Notes: generated by a model not told the origin, from the letters alone. A stretch of DNA of 64,000 bases from Halalkalibaculum roseum (GCF_011059145.1 NZ_JAALLT010000003.1:62001-126000); one strand, 5' to 3'; shown: positions 18,663 through 28,769, numbered from the stretch's first letter. Numbers and translations are program-made.

Positions 18663-19424
18663 TTAAAGTAACACTTTCTGGCGATCTGCATAGCCGGTCA
18701 GCAAGCTTCCCCGGTAATTGCTGTATTGATCTTCAAGAAACCTGATATCCAGCTCCCAGGCTTTGGCAACCAATACACCGGCGATAAAAGTAGCCACACC
18801 TTCCATGTTGGATTCGCCGCTATTCAAATAGTTCAAAAGGCCCGACTCATTCTCATCTTCAAGAAGCTTGTTAATTTTTTCAAACTCTTCCTTGTACCTG
18901 TTATCCAGGCGACAGCAGAAAATGATGAGCGCTCTTCTGGGCGCCAGTACTTCCTGCATTACATGGGCCAATTCTTTTACGATAGCCTGTGCCATGTCAG
19001 CTATCTGAACACTGACGACTGAAAAATCATCAAAAATGCACTGCAGCATCATCAGCTGACTGAAAAGACTCATATCTTTATTGAATCCTTCGTCATGGAT
19101 GAAGAAGTCATCATCCTCATCGCAAAACTCATTGCGCATGTAATCATTCACCTCTACCCTTCCAAGTGGTGTTTCAAAGTATTTATTGGATGGCATCGGA
19201 AGTTTTTTGTCAAGCACCTCATCATATGACTCAATGATTACCACGGTTTCATAGTTATCGGGATCTATTCGGCTGTAGATATCGCAGGCCCTTTCAAAGT
19301 TATCTTCATTGATATCGGTCGGCGCGAAAAGTAGCCTGATATAATCGTTGGCACCGGGATGATCGGCTCTAGCGTCGGTCAACCCCTTCTGAATCTTCTC
19401 TTTAGAATACGAAGTAATGTTCAT
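18663..19424 (-). CDS. Unrecognised acidic cytosolic protein
   Basis: The 253-residue protein has no signal peptide or membrane segment. It contains a possible alpha/beta fold (YIRLLFAPTDINED..., ETVVIIESY, APRRALIIFCCRLD) with an acidic insert (EFCDEDDDFFIHDE). The phrase about a value raised by a neighbour (NYETVVIIESYDEVLD) is somewhat like the MEMO/AmmeMemoRadiSam B domain, but the diagnostic histidines of that family are not visible, so I do not assign it. It is 8 bases upstream of DUF2520. No function can be given from sequence; conserved acidic and His residues (IHDEG, ELAHVMQ) could suggest a metal site. Confidence 0.7.
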   Translation of the reverse strand: MNITSYSKEKIQKGLTDARADHPGANDYIRLLFAPTDINEDNFERACDIYSRIDPDNYETVVIIESYDEVLDKKLPMPSNKYFETPLGRVEVNDYMRNEFCDEDDDFFIHDEGFNKDMSLFSQLMMLQCIFDDFSVVSVQIADMAQAIVKELAHVMQEVLAPRRALIIFCCRLDNRYKEEFEKINKLLEDENESGLLNYLNSGESNMEGVATFIAGVLVAKAWELDIRFLEDQYSNYRGSLLTGYADRQKVLL

Positions 19425-19453
19425 TGCTTAAGTGTGTGCAGATATCTTTAACA

Positions 19454-20083
19454 TTATTGATAATAGGCAACTGAAACCCAGTGTTCGTTATGCTTAAAAC
19501 TACAAATTCTGGCGCTTTTCTCATCATTAAATATGGTTGCATATTCTGTATCACTAATTCTTTGAAGCCGCAAATCATTCAGATTTGTTCTTAGTCCGCC
19601 CCCATGTAACTTGACCAATGCTTCTTTCAACGTCCATATGCGAATTAGCTGCAAAGACCTAATATCATCACCCTCTTCCGGATGAAATATTCTTTTTTTA
19701 AGACCCTCATGCACCTTTCGATCTTCAGGCTCCAGATCTATTCCAATATCAATAGTTTCGGAAAGTGCACAAAGAACATAGTCGGATGAATGAGCAATGC
19801 TCAAAAAAAGGTGTTTTGCTCCGGTTTCACAGTAAGGTTTACCCAGATCATCTTTTCGAATCCTGAAATCTTTTTCGAGAAGTCCGAATTTTGCTGCTAA
19901 TCCCCTGATCAAATGCCGGCTACTCAGAAATTCATTCTTCCTGTTCTCACTTTTTATACTTTCGTATTCAACTATTTCCTCCTCTTCCAAACTTTGAAGG
20001 ACTTCTTGAGAATGGTCGATAAAAGCCATTCCCAAATAGATACCTTCAGGAAGGTTTTGATTGTTAAGCAGTGAATAACTCAT
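19454..20083 (-). CDS. 4'-phosphopantetheinyl transferase, Sfp/Gsp type
   Basis: From ATG 20083 the protein has 209 residues, a length typical for Sfp-type transferases; a TTG at 20146 would add 21 residues and is less likely. The two family signatures are IGIDLEP (about residue 112) and the WxxKEA motif WTLKEALVK (about 148). It attaches the phosphopantetheine arm of coenzyme A to a Ser on acyl, aryl or peptidyl carrier proteins. No carrier protein or polyketide/peptide synthetase gene is visible in the window. It is divergent from lysS. Confidence 0.9.
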   Translation of the reverse strand: MSYSLLNNQNLPEGIYLGMAFIDHSQEVLQSLEEEEIVEYESIKSENRKNEFLSSRHLIRGLAAKFGLLEKDFRIRKDDLGKPYCETGAKHLFLSIAHSSDYVLCALSETIDIGIDLEPEDRKVHEGLKKRIFHPEEGDDIRSLQLIRIWTLKEALVKLHGGGLRTNLNDLRLQRISDTEYATIFNDEKSARICSFKHNEHWVSVAYYQ

Positions 20084-20246
20084 AAAATTCGATATTGGGA
20101 ATCGGGTTAGGGCTTTTGGTTCTTTAGAATCATGTTTTAAGATCAATAAAGCAAAGAGAAAATCTCACAACTCTGTTTACAATTCCCTATTTTACGCGAC
20201 TAAAATTTACACGTTAATTTATTGAATTTTTTATCCATCATTTACC

Positions 20247-21785
20247 ATGAGTAACTCTGAACTCTCCATCAGTGAGCAACATGAAATACGCCTGGAAAAG
20301 CTTGAAGAACTCCAGGAAATGGGCATCAATCCTTATCCCTATGATTTTGATGTGACCCATTCCAGCGAGGAAATTCTTAACAATCCGGAGCTGATAAAAA
20401 AAGATGACCAAGATGCAGAAGACGCAGAACAGGTTGCCGTAGCCGGTCGCATCATGACACGCCGAATCATGGGTAAGTCTACTTTTTTCAACCTCCAGGA
20501 TTCGGAAGGTACCATTCAGGTTTACATCCGCCGGGATGATGTTGGGACGGAAACTTACAATACGGTATTCAAGAAGCTTACTGACATTGGCGATATTGTA
20601 GGAATCAAAGGACATGTTTTTATTACGGGTACCGGTGAAACAACAGTTTATGCCAAGGAATTTGCACTGCTCAGCAAAACCTTGCGTCCCATACCGGTTC
20701 CGAAAGAAGTAGAGACAGAGGATGGAGAAACAAAAGTATATGATGCCTTCACCGATAAAGAACAGCGTTACCGCCAGCGCTATGTAGACCTGATCGTGAA
20801 CCCCGAGGTTCGGGATGTATTTCGCCAGAGAACCCAAATGGTTCAACACATGCGAAATTTCATGAACAATAAAGGCTACATGGAAGTGGAGACACCCATA
20901 CTTCAGCCAATCTATGGCGGGGCATCTGCAAAGCCTTTCAAGACCCATCATAATGCACTGGATATGGATCTCTACCTTAGAATAGCCAACGAGTTATACC
21001 TCAAGAGATTGATCGTAGGTGGCTATGATGGTGTATATGAATTTTCAAAAGATTTTAGAAATGAGGGACTTTCACGCTTTCACAATCCGGAATTTACACA
21101 GGTTGAGCTCTATGTAGCCTATAAAGATTACAACTGGATGATGGATTTCGTTGAAGCGTTGATTGAAAATGTAGCAAAAGAACTTCACGGAACCACTAAA
21201 GTCACCGTTGGAGATCATGAGATTGACTTCAAGCGTCCCTGGCCACGCATACCGATGTTTGAGGCTATTGAGAAAGAGACCGGTAAAGACCTCTACGGAA
21301 AGGACCTGGACGAACTGAGGAGCGCAGCTGAAGAACTCAATATTGAGCTTGAAGAAGGTTCCGGTAAAGGAAAAATTATTGATGAAATTTTCGGAGAATT
21401 TGTAGAACCCAAACTTATTCAGCCAACATTCATAACCGACTATCCTATTGAAATGAGTCCGCTGGCCAAGAAGCACCGCGAAAAAGAAGGACTTGTTGAG
21501 CGTTTTGAGTGCATCTGCAACGGTAAAGAGATAGCTAACGCTTTTTCCGAGCTTAATGACCCTGTTGATCAGAAAGAGCGTTTTCAGGAACAAGCCCGGT
21601 TACGGAGTGAGGGCGACGAAGAGGCGATGGAGATCGACGAAGATTTTGTGAGAGCTTTGGAATACGGAATGCCCCCTACTGCAGGCCTTGGCATCGGCAT
21701 AGACCGCCTGGCTATGATCATGACCGATTCCGATTCAATCAGAGATGTCCTATTCTTTCCGCAGATGAAGCCGGAAAAAGAGTAA
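20247..21785 (+). CDS. lysS: Lysyl-tRNA synthetase, class II
   Basis: The 512-residue protein has an N-terminal OB-fold anticodon-binding domain and a class II catalytic core: motif 2 ([19 protein letters not shown], about 267-285) and motif 3 ([11 protein letters not shown], near 480). It charges tRNA-Lys. Length is normal and the ATG start is clear. No regulatory leader such as a T-box was seen. The short hairpin at 21824-21841 after the stop (TATCCT...AGGATA) is too weak to count as a terminator. The FtsX-family gene begins about 90 bases downstream on the same strand. Confidence 0.97.
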   Translation: MSNSELSISEQHEIRLEKLEELQEMGINPYPYDFDVTHSSEEILNNPELIKKDDQDAEDAEQVAVAGRIMTRRIMGKSTFFNLQDSEGTIQVYIRRDDVGTETYNTVFKKLTDIGDIVGIKGHVFITGTGETTVYAKEFALLSKTLRPIPVPKEVETEDGETKVYDAFTDKEQRYRQRYVDLIVNPEVRDVFRQRTQMVQHMRNFMNNKGYMEVETPILQPIYGGASAKPFKTHHNALDMDLYLRIANELYLKRLIVGGYDGVYEFSKDFRNEGLSRFHNPEFTQVELYVAYKDYNWMMDFVEALIENVAKELHGTTKVTVGDHEIDFKRPWPRIPMFEAIEKETGKDLYGKDLDELRSAAEELNIELEEGSGKGKIIDEIFGEFVEPKLIQPTFITDYPIEMSPLAKKHREKEGLVERFECICNGKEIANAFSELNDPVDQKERFQEQARLRSEGDEEAMEIDEDFVRALEYGMPPTAGLGIGIDRLAMIMTDSDSIRDVLFFPQMKPEKE

Positions 21786-21878
21786 TATGTTAATAAGGAT
21801 TGGGTCTCGTGATACTATTTGCCTATCCTTTGCGTAGGATAATATTCCGGAATTGCGAAATCTCCTAAGTGATAATCT

Positions 21879-23105
21879 ATGAAATTTGAGTGGTATCTGG
21901 CACTAAGGTACTTTAAAGGAAAACGGAAAGGCTCCCGCTTTCTCTCCTTCATTAAAATTATGGCTATTACCGGTGTGGCTGTAGGCTCTGCGGGTTTGCT
22001 GATTGCACTTTCCATTGTTCACGGTTTTAAGTCAACCATCGATAATAAAGTGCTGGGTTTTGCTCCTCATATTACCATATCAACCTACTCCAGCGATCCG
22101 TTGTACCGGTCGGACACTCTTGTCACCGATCTGACTAAATACGAAGAGATTGAAAACGCTCAAGCTGTAGTATATGGCCAGGCGATGATTCAATCACCGC
22201 AGGAGGTTACCGGCATCTTTTTTAAAGGCGTAGAGTCACAAGGGGATGTTACAGACCTTAATCAGTATATTGCGGAAGGCGAATTCGATCTGCGCACGGA
22301 CTCATCTAATATGCCCGGAATCGTTCTCGGTCGTCAGATGGCGAATACACTGAACGCTTCCATAGGTACCATACTGACAGCTTATACTATTGAAGGTATT
22401 CCCTCCCCTCTGAACTCTCCCGAGATTCAGCAGTTCAGACTTACGGGAGTTTATCAGACCGGCATTGACCGCTTTGATGAGATCTATGCACTGGTCGACC
22501 GGCGCTATGCACAGGAACTGTTTCGAATTCCAGGGGTCCATGCTTCGGCGGTAGAGATAAGACTGCGTGACAATTCGAATATACAGTCCTTCAACAAGGA
22601 GCTTTCGGAGAGCCTGCCATTTCCCTATTACACGGAGACGATTTACAGCCAATATGGAAATATTTTTGCCTGGGTTGACCTTCAGGAAGAAACAATCCCT
22701 TTTGTTATAAGCGTGATGATCATCGTGGCCGCGTTCAATCTGATTGGAACCATTTTAATGATGGTCATTGAGCGTACCCGCGATATTGGAATACTTAAAA
22801 CAATTGGAGCACAGAGCAAAAAAGTGCGAAAAATATTTCTACTTGAAGGTTTCTTTGTTGCGAGTGTGGGACTGATTATAGGAATGGGCATCTCACTTCT
22901 GTTTGCATGGGCTCAGAGCACTTATCAGATTATTCCGCTCTCAGAACAAAACTATTACATGTCTTACGCGCCGGTAGAACCTCATGGGTTGGACTTCATA
23001 ATAGTGGCCGCAGTCACCTTTTTACTTTGTGCGCTGGCCTCCTGGCTCCCGGCCCGGGTTGCATCGAAAACAGACCCACTCAAGGTTATTGCTTACGGTA
23101 GGTAA
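21879..23105 (+). CDS. LolC/LolE-like ABC transporter permease
   Basis: The 408-residue protein has the MacB/FtsX permease layout: one N-terminal transmembrane segment (about 27-47), a large periplasmic domain, and three C-terminal segments (roughly 275-300, 318-350 and 368-395) with the FtsX core (IERTRDIGILKTIGAQ). Its length and the VAVGSAGLLIALSIVHGF start resemble LolC/LolE, which extracts lipoproteins from the inner membrane. The partner ATPase (LolD-like) is not adjacent, so the exact role is inferred. The M23 gene is convergent 19 bases away. Confidence 0.88.
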   Translation: MKFEWYLALRYFKGKRKGSRFLSFIKIMAITGVAVGSAGLLIALSIVHGFKSTIDNKVLGFAPHITISTYSSDPLYRSDTLVTDLTKYEEIENAQAVVYGQAMIQSPQEVTGIFFKGVESQGDVTDLNQYIAEGEFDLRTDSSNMPGIVLGRQMANTLNASIGTILTAYTIEGIPSPLNSPEIQQFRLTGVYQTGIDRFDEIYALVDRRYAQELFRIPGVHASAVEIRLRDNSNIQSFNKELSESLPFPYYTETIYSQYGNIFAWVDLQEETIPFVISVMIIVAAFNLIGTILMMVIERTRDIGILKTIGAQSKKVRKIFLLEGFFVASVGLIIGMGISLLFAWAQSTYQIIPLSEQNYYMSYAPVEPHGLDFIIVAAVTFLLCALASWLPARVASKTDPLKVIAYGR

Positions 23106-23124
23106 TCAGCCAAAGACAGGTTCC

Positions 23125-24438
23125 CTATGTTTCCTTATCTGAGACTTTTTCGTTCTCAGTCAGCATCTTACCATTATCAGAAGCTGTTGAAATATCAAGC
23201 TCTTCTAGAAATTGATCACGCTTACTCTTGAAATTATCTATAGAAGAGGCCGGAATGGATTCCGAGGAAGGTAAATCGACTGTCAGTGGATTTACGGGGC
23301 TGTCATTTTTATAGATTCGATAGTCAAGATGGGTCCCCGTTACACGTCCCGTTTTACCGACATAACCGATAACCTGTCCCTGTTTTACAGTTCTGCCTTT
23401 CTTGATCCCACTTGCAAAACCACTGAGATGCAAATAGGCCGTTTCATAGGTACTGTTGTGCCGAATTTTGACAATATTACCATTGGCACCACGATACCTG
23501 GATTCGGTAACTGTTCCGTCACCCACTGAAAGTACAGGAGTACCGTGAGGTGCGGCATAATCTACGCCGTAATGTGGTAGCCTTCTCTTTAGAACCGGAT
23601 GAAACCTATTATGTGAAAAACCGGAACTGATACGCTGATTAAACTTAAATGGGGCCTTTAATAGGGCTTTTTGCACGCTGTTGCCGTCTTCATCAAAATA
23701 CCCACTAATATTCTCATCTTCGAATTTAAACGCATTATAGGTTTCACCGCGATGAGTAAATGAAGCTGCCTTTATGTCTCCAATTTCAAAAAAGGTGTCA
23801 TCAATATATTTTTTCTCATAGATCATTTGAAAACTATCGCCATTGCGAAGGCTGAAAAAATCTATCTCCCAGGCATATATTTCAGAAAGTTTGTAAGCCA
23901 GCAAGGGACTTAATTCTTCCATCACCATAGTCTCATATAGTGAACTATTGATCTCTGCAGATGCTGTTTCTATCTTAGTTGTTACAATTTTACTGGATTT
24001 ATAAATTTGCAGCGAGTCCTGCCAGTCAAAGACTACATAATCCAGCGGATTAGGCTGCCAAACCAAACGGGTAAGGGCTTCATTTTTTCCTTCATTTAGG
24101 GAGGCGTATATTCTGTATCGCTGTCCGGGTTTAAAAGAACGAACATCAATAAGGTCACGTGCCTGCTGTGTGACAGCGTAAATTTCCTGGGCAGAGAAAT
24201 CAAATTTGTCCAATATCAGATAGAGGCTTTCGTTCTTCAACACCTCATGATCCTGTACTTTTGCGGTGTCTACTCTAAAACCGAAATCATCATACTCTTC
24301 ATTTAATGTATCAGCTTCAGTAGCTACGGAATCAGTGGTTAACTGATCGCCTTTCACAAGAGCTTTATCCTTTTCTGTATCTTGGCTACAGGATATAAAT
24401 AAAGCGACCGCTAACAATAGCGCAACTAGTCTTGACAT
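23125..24438 (-). CDS. Lipoprotein M23-family peptidase (LytM domain)
   Basis: The 437-residue protein begins with a lipobox (LFISC, Cys17), so it should be a lipoprotein. An N-terminal OapA/LysM-like region precedes a C-terminal M23 domain from about residue 280. The first zinc signature is canonical (HYGVD, His and Asp ligands); the second reads HLDYR instead of HLHYR/HxH, so the second His of HxH is Asp. I recall this HLD variant in other Bacteroidota M23 proteins, so it may still be active with a changed metal site. These enzymes cut peptidoglycan cross-links or act as regulators of amidases. It is divergent from the BatD-like gene. Confidence 0.88.
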   Translation of the reverse strand: MSRLVALLLAVALFISCSQDTEKDKALVKGDQLTTDSVATEADTLNEEYDDFGFRVDTAKVQDHEVLKNESLYLILDKFDFSAQEIYAVTQQARDLIDVRSFKPGQRYRIYASLNEGKNEALTRLVWQPNPLDYVVFDWQDSLQIYKSSKIVTTKIETASAEINSSLYETMVMEELSPLLAYKLSEIYAWEIDFFSLRNGDSFQMIYEKKYIDDTFFEIGDIKAASFTHRGETYNAFKFEDENISGYFDEDGNSVQKALLKAPFKFNQRISSGFSHNRFHPVLKRRLPHYGVDYAAPHGTPVLSVGDGTVTESRYRGANGNIVKIRHNSTYETAYLHLSGFASGIKKGRTVKQGQVIGYVGKTGRVTGTHLDYRIYKNDSPVNPLTVDLPSSESIPASSIDNFKSKRDQFLEELDISTASDNGKMLTENEKVSDKET

Positions 24439-24634
24439 GTACGGATGAATGTGGATTTTAAAATTTCATGCCTAACATACGAGTTTTACACTTTCATTGC
24501 ATATTTCTTTGAATTGAGTAAGCATAAAAATTAGATCCGATTTTTTCCCAACGCTTAGATTTTTTCTATATTTAGCGCCGCATTCAGCGCCATTCCAATA
24601 CAATATCTAAAGCCATTGTATTGTTAATTTACAA

Positions 24635-25678
24635 ATGAATAATTTGTCGCCATTGAATAACAGGACTTTACACGTAGCGACTCTCGTATTAATTGCGGGA
24701 ATTCTCTTCTTATTATCTCCGCATGCTACGCAAGCGCAGAGTGTTAAAGAATACGCCAGTATTGATTCTCTTAGCGTAGGAGACCGATTTTCTTATACCA
24801 TTACCTTGAGTAAAGATCAGCCTTATGAAGAGATAATTTATCCCGACTCCTTAAGCTTCGGTTCGCCATTTGAGATTCGTTCCCGGCAGAGATACCAGGT
24901 TACCGATTTTAAAGACAGCCTGGTGTATGATTTGCAATTCTTCGGTACAGAAGAAACACAAATCCCCCCGGTATCAGTAAGACTAGTAAATTCAGGAGAT
25001 ACAACAGTGGTGTATACCAATCCTGTTCCTGTTCCATTTAAAACAGTGTTACAGTCAGAACAGGAGTCACTTCGTCCGTTTAAACCAATATTCGATTTTG
25101 CTGCGGCATGGTGGCCTTATCTAATAGCACTTTTACTGCTTGTGGCTGCAGGCTGGTACCTCTACAAGCTTTATCAGGAAAAAGGATTGGAACCGAAACC
25201 TGTGAAAAAGAAACAGGTTTACTCTCCTACACCTTTTCAGGATCCGTTACACAGGCTGGGTAATATTCTAAAGCAGCTCAAGGGCTATACCTTCAGTTCG
25301 GAAAAAGATTTTGAAGTTTTCTATGTAAACCTCGGAGATGCCATCCGTGAGTATTTTGAGGATCTGTATCGCATCCCTGCCCTGGAATCTACAAGTCGTG
25401 AAATACTCTATGAATTGAGCCGCCGTTCTGTCGATTCCGAACTCATAGATAAAACAAAAGCGGTTTTGCAGGAAGCCGATATGGTAAAATTTGCTAAGTT
25501 CACTCCTTCTGAGAAGCAAGCTGAAAAAGCACTGGAGAAGGCTGATGCTTTTCTGGAACGTGCCCGGGAAGTTGACAAGCCACGCGTTGATCACCTGCGA
25601 AATAAACATCAACAGGAGAACGAAGAAAAGCGTAAAGCTTTCGAGGAATCACAAAAGTCTGAGGTAGAGCGGGTATGA
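24635..25678 (+). CDS. BatD-like membrane protein
   Basis: The 347-residue protein has a signal peptide (LIAGILFLLSPHATQAQS), a beta-sandwich periplasmic part with aromatic strands (VKEYASIDSLSVGDRFSYTITL), one transmembrane segment at about 158-180 (WWPYLIALLLLVAAGWYLY) and a charged cytosolic tail with a helical domain (GDAIREYFEDLYRIPALESTS). This is the layout of the BatD/DUF4381 proteins found next to BatA. It overlaps batA by four bases (ATGA), so the two are coupled. The tail could contact the BatA ATP-system partner MoxR, which is not seen here. Confidence 0.8.
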   Translation: MNNLSPLNNRTLHVATLVLIAGILFLLSPHATQAQSVKEYASIDSLSVGDRFSYTITLSKDQPYEEIIYPDSLSFGSPFEIRSRQRYQVTDFKDSLVYDLQFFGTEETQIPPVSVRLVNSGDTTVVYTNPVPVPFKTVLQSEQESLRPFKPIFDFAAAWWPYLIALLLLVAAGWYLYKLYQEKGLEPKPVKKKQVYSPTPFQDPLHRLGNILKQLKGYTFSSEKDFEVFYVNLGDAIREYFEDLYRIPALESTSREILYELSRRSVDSELIDKTKAVLQEADMVKFAKFTPSEKQAEKALEKADAFLERAREVDKPRVDHLRNKHQQENEEKRKAFEESQKSEVERV

Positions 25679-26667
25679 GCTGGGCAAATCCTGAATTTTT
25701 ATGGCTATTGCTACTTCTGCCCTTGCTGATGGGACTGTACATCTGGCGCTATCTGAAAAACAGAAGGCCAACATTGACATTTTCGGATACTTCCAAGCTC
25801 ACCGATCTGCCGGGCAACTGGCGTACCTACGGTACCTGGTTGGGACCTGTAACCCGATGGATAGCGTTTGCACTGGTTGTGCTGGCACTTGCACGTCCAC
25901 AATTCAAAAATACGACCGTCGAGCGCAATGCCGAAGGTATCGATATTGTGCTGGCGCTGGATATTTCAACATCCATGAAAGCCGAAGACCTGAAGCCCAA
26001 CCGTTTTGAAGCTGCCAGAAGTGTAGCTATCGATTTTATAGACAAACGCTTATCTGACCGTATCGGGCTTGTAGTTTTTGCAAGAAAAAGCTTCACCGTT
26101 GTTCCTCCTACCCTGGATTATCGCCTTCTCAAACAGCTTCTCAATGATGTTCAGATGGGAATCGTGGAAGACGGAACAGCTATCGGAATGGGTATTGCTA
26201 CCGCCGTAAACCGCTTGAAGGAGAGCGAAGCAGAAAGCAAGGTTATCATACTGCTTACCGACGGACAGAATAATTCAGGTGAGATTGACCCCGTAACAGC
26301 AGCCGACCTGGCTGTAACATATGGAATCAAGATTTATACTATTGGGGCCGGTACACGCGGAACAGCTCCATATCCTGTTCAGGATCCAATTTTCGGGAAG
26401 CGATATCAGAATGTTAAAGTAGACATTGACGAAGAAATGCTCACCCAGATTGCCTCAATGAGTAACGGAGCATATTTCCGTGCTACCGACACTGAAAGAC
26501 TAAAAGAGATCTACAACCAAATTGACGAATTGGAAAGAACAGAAATTGAGGAACTCATTTTCACCGATTTTGAAGATTTGTATGGCTGGTTCCTCATTCC
26601 CGCCGTTCTGCTATTGTTGCTTTCCATCGTGTCAGAAAAAGTACTCTTTAGAACGGAACCCGCCTGA
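25675..26667 (+). CDS. BatA-like VWA membrane protein
   Basis: The 330-residue protein has two N-terminal transmembrane segments (about 8-27 and 60-78), a VWA domain and a C-terminal transmembrane segment near 305-325. The metal-ion-dependent adhesion site is intact: DISTS (96-100), the Thr (DGTAIGMGI) and the final Asp (LLTDGQNNSGE). BatA proteins in Bacteroides and Leptospira are linked to aerotolerance and envelope protection with MoxR ATPases. No batB gene follows; the next gene is convergent. The start is set by the four-base overlap with the BatD-like gene. Confidence 0.92.
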   Translation: MSWANPEFLWLLLLLPLLMGLYIWRYLKNRRPTLTFSDTSKLTDLPGNWRTYGTWLGPVTRWIAFALVVLALARPQFKNTTVERNAEGIDIVLALDISTSMKAEDLKPNRFEAARSVAIDFIDKRLSDRIGLVVFARKSFTVVPPTLDYRLLKQLLNDVQMGIVEDGTAIGMGIATAVNRLKESEAESKVIILLTDGQNNSGEIDPVTAADLAVTYGIKIYTIGAGTRGTAPYPVQDPIFGKRYQNVKVDIDEEMLTQIASMSNGAYFRATDTERLKEIYNQIDELERTEIEELIFTDFEDLYGWFLIPAVLLLLLSIVSEKVLFRTEPA

Positions 26668-26681
26668 GTATATAAACTTAT

Positions 26682-28769
26682 TTAAGAGTCATGAATTTCG
26701 AATTCTATCTGCCGGCTAACTTCTCTGCCAGTTGACCGTTCCAGAGCTTTCAGTTCAAGCACATAACTTCCGGGATCAAATGAAGATGTATCAATCTCCA
26801 AATCCGTTTTATAAGTTGATTCAAATGTTTCAAAATTAAGTGTCAGGCTTGTCTTGTTACTATTTTTAAACAAGCGCTGGAAGAAGTTTCTGTTCTTGGG
26901 ACGAACCTTATATTGCACTTCAAATGGACCGGGAGTTTGAGAAATAGAATCTGTTCGCAAGTGATATATCTCAAAGTGAATCATCAAATTATTATCTGCG
27001 GGTATCTTTCTATGGTGACTTACATCAAATTTAACAGGGGAATCAGCGTATCTTACAAAAGGTGTGATAGTTGAACCTACAATAATGTCACTCATTTCCA
27101 ATTGCTCAGGATTAGTGGAAAGAGGTTCAGGCTGATTTTTTTCAATTTTGCCAAATGCACTGATAGAGTTTGATTCCACCGCCATGATACTGTCTGATGC
27201 GGTTTCTTCATTCAATCGGAGTTCAGCAGTAAATAATTGGTCAATTTCACTCTCTATGTTCGGAACACGCATGAATACGCTGCTCGGATCCATCTGCTCA
27301 ACATCCCCTCTCCCATCCAAATAAATGGGAGCGTTTTTTTCAGCTCGGTATATAACATTATAATCCGAATCGGTACTCTTGTTGTAAAAAGTAAGACTAA
27401 AATCATCGGACCCGTATCTATTCTCTTTTACCTGGTTAAATACCAAAGCTTTTTGCGGCTGTCCGGTCAAATAAGTAGCCAAATAAGGCTTATTGTTATC
27501 ATCTAAAAGGCGATATTGGTATACATCCAGATCAAAAGCTCGTTTTTCGTTTTCAAAGGTTGACTCTTCCTCAGGTGCCTGAACCTGGATATAATTCAGT
27601 TCGTTGATGTTTTTTGAGCGCGCCGTAAAAGCCGTCATTTTATTGAGACCGTTTACCGAGGTCAGTCTGGATTCCAGATCATAAAAAGCGTTTGCGAAAT
27701 AGTCATCAACGGTCAGCACCTGCTGGTAAAAAAGAAGCTGTAACAAATAAGCCGGACTTAACACAGCGCCCTGTCCTCCCTGGTCCCGGAATGCGGCATC
27801 CGGTATCATATCTTCGAGTGACCTCAGCATACCGAAAAAGCCGGTATCTCCATGCTCGCCGAATATATAGACAAGGTTCTTATCATAATCTCCCGTAGGG
27901 CCATTTTCATCTCTGAGGTAGATCCAAATTTCATAATCTCTGATGCGATGCAGCTGCTCTGCCTCCCTGCTGAACCTATCAGCCCTGTCAACTCGTGCTC
28001 TATCCTGAACCATACTACGCGAGATGGAAGGCCTGCGATCTCCACTGGTTGCACCCGCCCTTGAAAGAGAATCACTGCTGGAGGAAGCACCACCCAGTGA
28101 TCCGCCCGGAAAATTCATTGCATCCATCACCCAGGCACGAACCTGGGAACGATTATAGCGCATGGTGTTTCTCCGTCTGTAATCGGGTTCACCTAGCTTG
28201 ATATAAACCAGTGCCCGATCATCAGTACCGTAAACCGTAGCCGAATTTCTGTTGAAGTGGGTCTTGGAATAAGCGATCCTCTCCCAGTGTTCAATTAGCC
28301 GTTCATTATACTCTGTGGATAAAATCGGATCCATCTGCTTCCAATACCTGCTAAGTATGCTACAAATTGTGTCGAGATCGTTATTCAGATATCCTTTCCA
28401 GGCTTTGTACATACCAGGGTTTATGATAGGCCTGATTCGCTCCAATTCGGTTCCGATCTCACTTCGATGATTTTCATTACATTTTCCCGAAAGCCCCCAA
28501 TAAACCATATCGGAAGCATCCTTATAATAGTCCATAAGCTTATTGCTTGTGACTACTTCGATATAATCAAAACCGATTCTTGGATCCGGCTCAATATTTT
28601 CATTCGCATCTTTAGCTGTTTTCCAAATCCTTAGAGCCTCTTTTGCATTACCGCTAGCTAAAGCCTCTTGTCCCTGCCTCCATATAGTTTCGGAATAATC
28701 GATGGACTGGTTAGAAGCAGGCCAGGCCTGAAAGGATAAAACAACCAGTGTGAGTAGTACACTTTTCAT
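26682..28769 (-). CDS. Divergent GWxTD-domain protein
   Basis: From ATG 28769 the protein has 695 residues and a signal peptide (MKSVLLTLVVLSFQAWP). An in-frame TTG at 28823 is rejected because it precedes the signal peptide. Around residues 180-195 the sequence GTDDRALVYIKLGEPDYR matches the core of the GWxTD domain (xTDRGxVYIxxGxPD), but the Trp of the name is absent. The C-terminal part is beta-rich, ending in an immunoglobulin-like domain (DLEIDTSSFDPGSYVLELKALERSTG). Such proteins are exported in Bacteroidota-related phyla and their function is unknown. It is monocistronic. Confidence 0.82.
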   Translation of the reverse strand: MKSVLLTLVVLSFQAWPASNQSIDYSETIWRQGQEALASGNAKEALRIWKTAKDANENIEPDPRIGFDYIEVVTSNKLMDYYKDASDMVYWGLSGKCNENHRSEIGTELERIRPIINPGMYKAWKGYLNNDLDTICSILSRYWKQMDPILSTEYNERLIEHWERIAYSKTHFNRNSATVYGTDDRALVYIKLGEPDYRRRNTMRYNRSQVRAWVMDAMNFPGGSLGGASSSSDSLSRAGATSGDRRPSISRSMVQDRARVDRADRFSREAEQLHRIRDYEIWIYLRDENGPTGDYDKNLVYIFGEHGDTGFFGMLRSLEDMIPDAAFRDQGGQGAVLSPAYLLQLLFYQQVLTVDDYFANAFYDLESRLTSVNGLNKMTAFTARSKNINELNYIQVQAPEEESTFENEKRAFDLDVYQYRLLDDNNKPYLATYLTGQPQKALVFNQVKENRYGSDDFSLTFYNKSTDSDYNVIYRAEKNAPIYLDGRGDVEQMDPSSVFMRVPNIESEIDQLFTAELRLNEETASDSIMAVESNSISAFGKIEKNQPEPLSTNPEQLEMSDIIVGSTITPFVRYADSPVKFDVSHHRKIPADNNLMIHFEIYHLRTDSISQTPGPFEVQYKVRPKNRNFFQRLFKNSNKTSLTLNFETFESTYKTDLEIDTSSFDPGSYVLELKALERSTGREVSRQIEFEIHDS

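Noticed and set aside
18663-19424. MEMO/AmmeMemoRadiSam B identity for the unknown protein
   Set aside because: Only one short stretch is similar and the characteristic metal-binding His residues were not found.
20238-20951. Long minus-strand open frame opposite lysS
   Set aside because: It lies antisense to a well-supported lysyl-tRNA synthetase, has no recognisable motif and is low-complexity in hydrophobic residues, as expected from a shadow frame.
21824-21841. Hairpin after lysS as a terminator
   Set aside because: The stem is only 6 bp and no T-tract follows.
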